From contig NZ_CP041166.1 in NCBI RefSeq assembly GCF_009258045.1, forward strand, positions 806,001 to 870,000: 64,000 nt of DNA, given 5' to 3'. This DNA comes from Sulfurimonas xiamenensis (GTDB lineage Bacteria > Campylobacterota > Campylobacteria > Campylobacterales > Sulfurimonadaceae). The notes under the pieces are model-generated. The model made no database searches, was not told the DNA's origin, and worked only from the letters and a program-made list of their open reading frames with translations. Every line of letters begins with the position of its first letter. The stretch's first letter is position 1. Both the position numbers and the translations under genes were made by a program. Positions 61,328-64,000 of the stretch are shown piece by piece.

Positions 61328-62616
61328 ATTTGAACCCTTTTTGACTGCAGTGAATTAAATTTTGTATCCATACTGTTGTTTTTTCTAAATTCTCTAAACT
61401 TCTCTATTTGAGGATACCCCTTCTCAAAAGTTTCTTTGCTTACGCGCACATCTTTTGTAAGATAGATTCTTCCTCCATATTTTACGACTACTTCATCAAG
61501 AGCATCTAAAAGCTCAAAAATTCCCTCTTCTATCTTAAAATCCAGTGCAAGGGAGTACCCCTCCATCGGGAAAGAGAGATAGTTGTTGTTCTCTTTTGCG
61601 TAAAGTTTTAAAACGGCTAAAAATGAGCCTTTCCCTGAATCGGAAATTTTGCTTAAAATCTCTTTTAATCCCTCAAAACTACTCTCTTTTGGAAGGATAA
61701 ACTGATACTGAGTAAAGCCGTTTTTGCCATAAATCCTGTTCCAGTTCCCAATCGCGTCCAGCGGATAAAAGAAGGAGTTGATATCCACCTTTTGTTTGGA
61801 TACTCCATCTTTTGCTTTTGCATAGTAGAGCCAGTTAAAAGCCTTTACGCTGAGGTTGTTGAGCGTAAATGATGGAAAGTTGAATGCGATTGAGAGCTTC
61901 TTTTTGCTTTTATAGTCCAAATCGCCGTCATCCGCAAAATCGCCGACCATAAGAAGGCATTTTCCTATTTCATCATCTTTTGCAAGGCAGTCTATCCATG
62001 CGACAGAGTAGGGCATATCCTGATACTTCTCAAACGCTTCGAAAGTCTCTTTTAGATTTTTTGTTTTTATGGTTGTCTGATTTATATTTTTAGAGTTGAT
62101 TTTCTTTAGCGAAATTTTTGCACTTAAAATAACACCTGTAAGCCCCATACCTCCGCAGGTTGCATAAAAGAGTTCATCCCCTTTTTTGCAAACTTTTGTC
62201 TCACCATCGGGAAGCATTATGGTGAGCTCTTCCACACATTCGCTAAAACACCCCTCTATATGATGATTCTTTCCATGAACATCACTTGCAATCGCTCCGC
62301 CGAGGGTAATAAGTTTGGTTCCGGGAGTAACTTTTAAAAACCATCCGCGCTTTACTATAGAGTCTAAAATCTCACTCAGCAGCACACCGGCCTGGCATGT
62401 AAGCATCCCGTTTTGCTCATCAAAGTTCAAAAAGTTGTTATAGTTTTTGCAGTAAATAATATTTTCATTTAAAGCGCTGTCGCCGTAGCTTCTGCCGTTT
62501 CCATACGGGATAAATTCGGTAGTTTTTTCTAGATAATTTTTTAAGCTCTCTCTATCTCTTAGAGCAAATTTTTTGGTGATGATTTTTGGGTACATGCCCC
62601 AGCTAAAGAGACTCAC
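61324..62616 (-). CDS. FAD-dependent oxidase, DprE1-like
   Basis: The 430-aa protein has the FAD-binding GNGRSYGDSALNEN, then TPGTKLITLGGAIASDVHGK and NHHIEGCFSECVEEL, which match DprE1, and a C-terminal ALO-like domain. DprE1 oxidises the 2' position of polyprenylphosphoryl-ribose. The Cys at the benzothiazinone site is not checked. Spacing to the GtrA gene is 2 nt. Confidence 0.85.
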   Translation of the reverse strand: MSLFSWGMYPKIITKKFALRDRESLKNYLEKTTEFIPYGNGRSYGDSALNENIIYCKNYNNFLNFDEQNGMLTCQAGVLLSEILDSIVKRGWFLKVTPGTKLITLGGAIASDVHGKNHHIEGCFSECVEELTIMLPDGETKVCKKGDELFYATCGGMGLTGVILSAKISLKKINSKNINQTTIKTKNLKETFEAFEKYQDMPYSVAWIDCLAKDDEIGKCLLMVGDFADDGDLDYKSKKKLSIAFNFPSFTLNNLSVKAFNWLYYAKAKDGVSKQKVDINSFFYPLDAIGNWNRIYGKNGFTQYQFILPKESSFEGLKEILSKISDSGKGSFLAVLKLYAKENNNYLSFPMEGYSLALDFKIEEGIFELLDALDEVVVKYGGRIYLTKDVRVSKETFEKGYPQIEKFREFRKNNSMDTKFNSLQSKRVQI

Positions 62617-62618
62617 GG

Positions 62619-63008
62619 CTAATCCTTAAAGACAAATCTTTTATCAAGATAGTATTTTACTATATATCCTATACTAAGTCCAATAATAGCGCCTAAGTAT
62701 TTTGCATTTTCATTTTCAAATATTGTGTCAAATCCAATCTCAAAGCCCCAAAAGATAAATGTCGTAAAAACTCCCATAAGTGAGTAGAGAAAAAATTTTT
62801 TGCCATCATCCTTTTTACTCTTTGGAATATGAAAAAAGATATATTTTTTATCTAAAATATATTTTGATATCAGGCCTGCAGCCGTTCCGACAAACATTGC
62901 TATATAGAGTGATAAAAATCCCTCATAAATCAGAAAGCTTATGTATTGAAACGCTATATTGAGCGCAGTTGAGAGAAGTGCAAAGAGCGTGTATCTGATG
63001 GCAATCAT
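62619..63008 (-). CDS. GtrA-like small membrane protein
   Basis: The ATG at 63008 overlaps the UbiA stop (ATGA), so I prefer it over 63044. The 129-aa protein has four membrane helices and the GtrA pattern RYTLFALLSTALNIAFQY, AAGLISKYILDKKYIF and YIVKYYLDKRFVF. GtrA-like proteins probably move polyprenyl-linked sugars across the membrane, which fits the neighbours. Confidence 0.85.
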   Translation of the reverse strand: MIAIRYTLFALLSTALNIAFQYISFLIYEGFLSLYIAMFVGTAAGLISKYILDKKYIFFHIPKSKKDDGKKFFLYSLMGVFTTFIFWGFEIGFDTIFENENAKYLGAIIGLSIGYIVKYYLDKRFVFKD

Positions 63009-63886
63009 ATTAGTTTTACAATTCCTATAAAACAGATAAGCCAAGAAAGAATAGTTAGTTTTAAAAATTTATCTTCAATGACTATTTTTGTAGGATTGCC
63101 GCTATTTTCTTCTACAAAAGTTATCTGCATATAGCGGATAACTCCAAGGATTACAAAAAAAGAAGTAAGATAAAGATAGTTTGAGTCGAGTCTTTTTGTA
63201 ACTTCGGGTGAAATAGTGTATAAAATATAGCTCATAATTACAACGCCCGCCATTAAAACCATAGATGCGTTTACAAACTCAAGGTTGTAACCGTCAATGT
63301 TTTTGCGTGTTTCTTGACCTTCTAATGAGAGGAGAACGTCATCTCTTCTTTTTGCAAGAGCCAAAAAAAGTGCCAAAAGAAATGTCATAAGAATTATCCA
63401 CATAGAGAGTTCTATATCTGTTACAGCCCATCCTGCAAAAAGTCGTAAAACAAAACCTGTAGCGATGATAAATATATCCAAAACGGCAATATGTTTTAGT
63501 TTAATAGAGTAAAAAATATTTAAAATAAAGTAGATAAGCAAAACAAGAAAAAGAGTGCTGTTTAAGAAAAAAGATAGAAGAAGGGAAGATGAACAGAGCA
63601 GTAAAATAAGTAAAACGGCACTCCTTTTTGAAACACTTCCATTTGCAAGAGGACGATTTTTTTTAGTTGGGTGCGCTCTGTCTTCTTTAATATCTAAAAG
63701 ATCATTAAAAATATAAACACTGCTTGTTAAAACACAAAAGAGTAAAAAAGCCAAAAGAGTGTTAATATTATCATCTATATTTGAAAATGAGAACGAAAAC
63801 AGAAGCGGCATAAAAATAAAGAGATTTTTTATATATTGATGAACTCTAAAGAGCTTGAAAATGTCACTCAAAAAGACAACCTTCAC
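63005..63886 (-). CDS. UbiA-family prenyltransferase, decaprenyl-phosphate phosphoribosyltransferase-like
   Basis: The 293-aa membrane protein has VHQYIKNLFIFMPLLFS and the Mg-binding FNDLLDIKEDRAHPTKKNRP (about 60-80). The NDxxDxxxD and RPLANG form resembles Rv3806c-type enzymes, which join PRPP to polyprenyl phosphate. The start is GTG at 63886, or possibly TTG at 63871 (AAGG upstream). First gene of the six-gene set ending at 58549. Confidence 0.85.
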   Translation of the reverse strand: MKVVFLSDIFKLFRVHQYIKNLFIFMPLLFSFSFSNIDDNINTLLAFLLFCVLTSSVYIFNDLLDIKEDRAHPTKKNRPLANGSVSKRSAVLLILLLCSSSLLLSFFLNSTLFLVLLIYFILNIFYSIKLKHIAVLDIFIIATGFVLRLFAGWAVTDIELSMWIILMTFLLALFLALAKRRDDVLLSLEGQETRKNIDGYNLEFVNASMVLMAGVVIMSYILYTISPEVTKRLDSNYLYLTSFFVILGVIRYMQITFVEENSGNPTKIVIEDKFLKLTILSWLICFIGIVKLI

Positions 63887-63953
63887 TTTTTAAGTAAATT
63901 ATAACATTATAAGTATAAAATTAAAAAGATAAAATAAGAGAAGGAGATAGATA

Positions 63954-64000
63954 ATGAACAGAGTTTTAGTGCCGTTGGCAGATGGATTTGAAGAGATAGA
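63954..64000 (+). CDS. DJ-1/PfpI-family protein, N-terminus only
   Basis: After AAGGAG, the ATG at 63954 opens MNRVLVPLADGFEEI, which is the conserved start of DJ-1/ThiJ/YajL-type proteins (VLVPLADGFEE). Only 15 codons are inside the window. The divergent UbiA gene starts 67 bp upstream. Confidence 0.75.
   Translation, partial: MNRVLVPLADGFEEI

Noticed and set aside
1-64000. CRISPR array, tRNA or rRNA genes.
   Set aside because: No regularly spaced repeats with unique spacers, no cloverleaf with a TTCRA loop and CCA-ready stem, and no rRNA-like conserved stretches were seen. A tRNA scan program would be decisive.

Overview
The window is AT-rich DNA from a member of the Campylobacterota (Epsilonproteobacteria), most likely Sulfurimonas or a close relative. 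The gene content and the remembered order pyrD - M16 protease - dapA - enoyl reductase, and coaBC - uppS - prepilin peptidase - LptF/G permease - truA, also seen in Campylobacter, point this way. No rRNA, tRNA or CRISPR array was found by eye.

Layout. (1) 1-1313: end of hemH, a HAD phosphatase and a small membrane protein. (2) 1361-11991: a Lap-like adhesin locus. Two tandem adhesin paralogues carry an N-terminal retention module and a TAAG site of the kind LapG cuts. They face a four-gene operon for an outer-membrane channel, an LapB-type ABC transporter, an HlyD-type adaptor and a LuxR-type regulator. (3) 12076-33364: a genomic island of about 21.3 kb inserted at the 5' end of ybgC. A 22-bp near-perfect direct repeat (one mismatch) bounds it: a ybgC start fragment on the left, and the start of intact ybgC on the right, next to the tyrosine recombinase gene. 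(4) 33342-64000: chromosomal housekeeping genes, a Wza/Wzc/CpsB polysaccharide export set, and a gene set resembling DprE1/DprE2/UbiA polyprenyl-phosphate pentose synthesis.

The island is a defence island. From left to right it holds a possible degenerate HEPN protein, an unknown gene, a frameshifted XRE regulator, small membrane or secreted proteins, an AbiE toxin-antitoxin operon with a third small gene, and one long operon. That operon is hsdR, a RecQ helicase fused to a phosphoribosyltransferase, a DprA-like protein, hsdM, hsdS, a SIR2-domain protein and a 904-aa unknown protein. Most junctions overlap by 1-4 nt, so translation is probably coupled. The right end holds a non-coding control region with phased repeats and three hairpins, then an HTH protein, a RepA/RecA-like ATPase, a small gene and the integrase.

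The most novel-looking part is the helicase + PRTase + DprA set placed between the R and M genes of a type I restriction system. The same three activities (ComFA, ComFC, DprA) handle incoming single-stranded DNA in natural transformation. A two-gene sirtuin module is translationally linked to hsdS. All calls come from reading the sequence; no database search was run.
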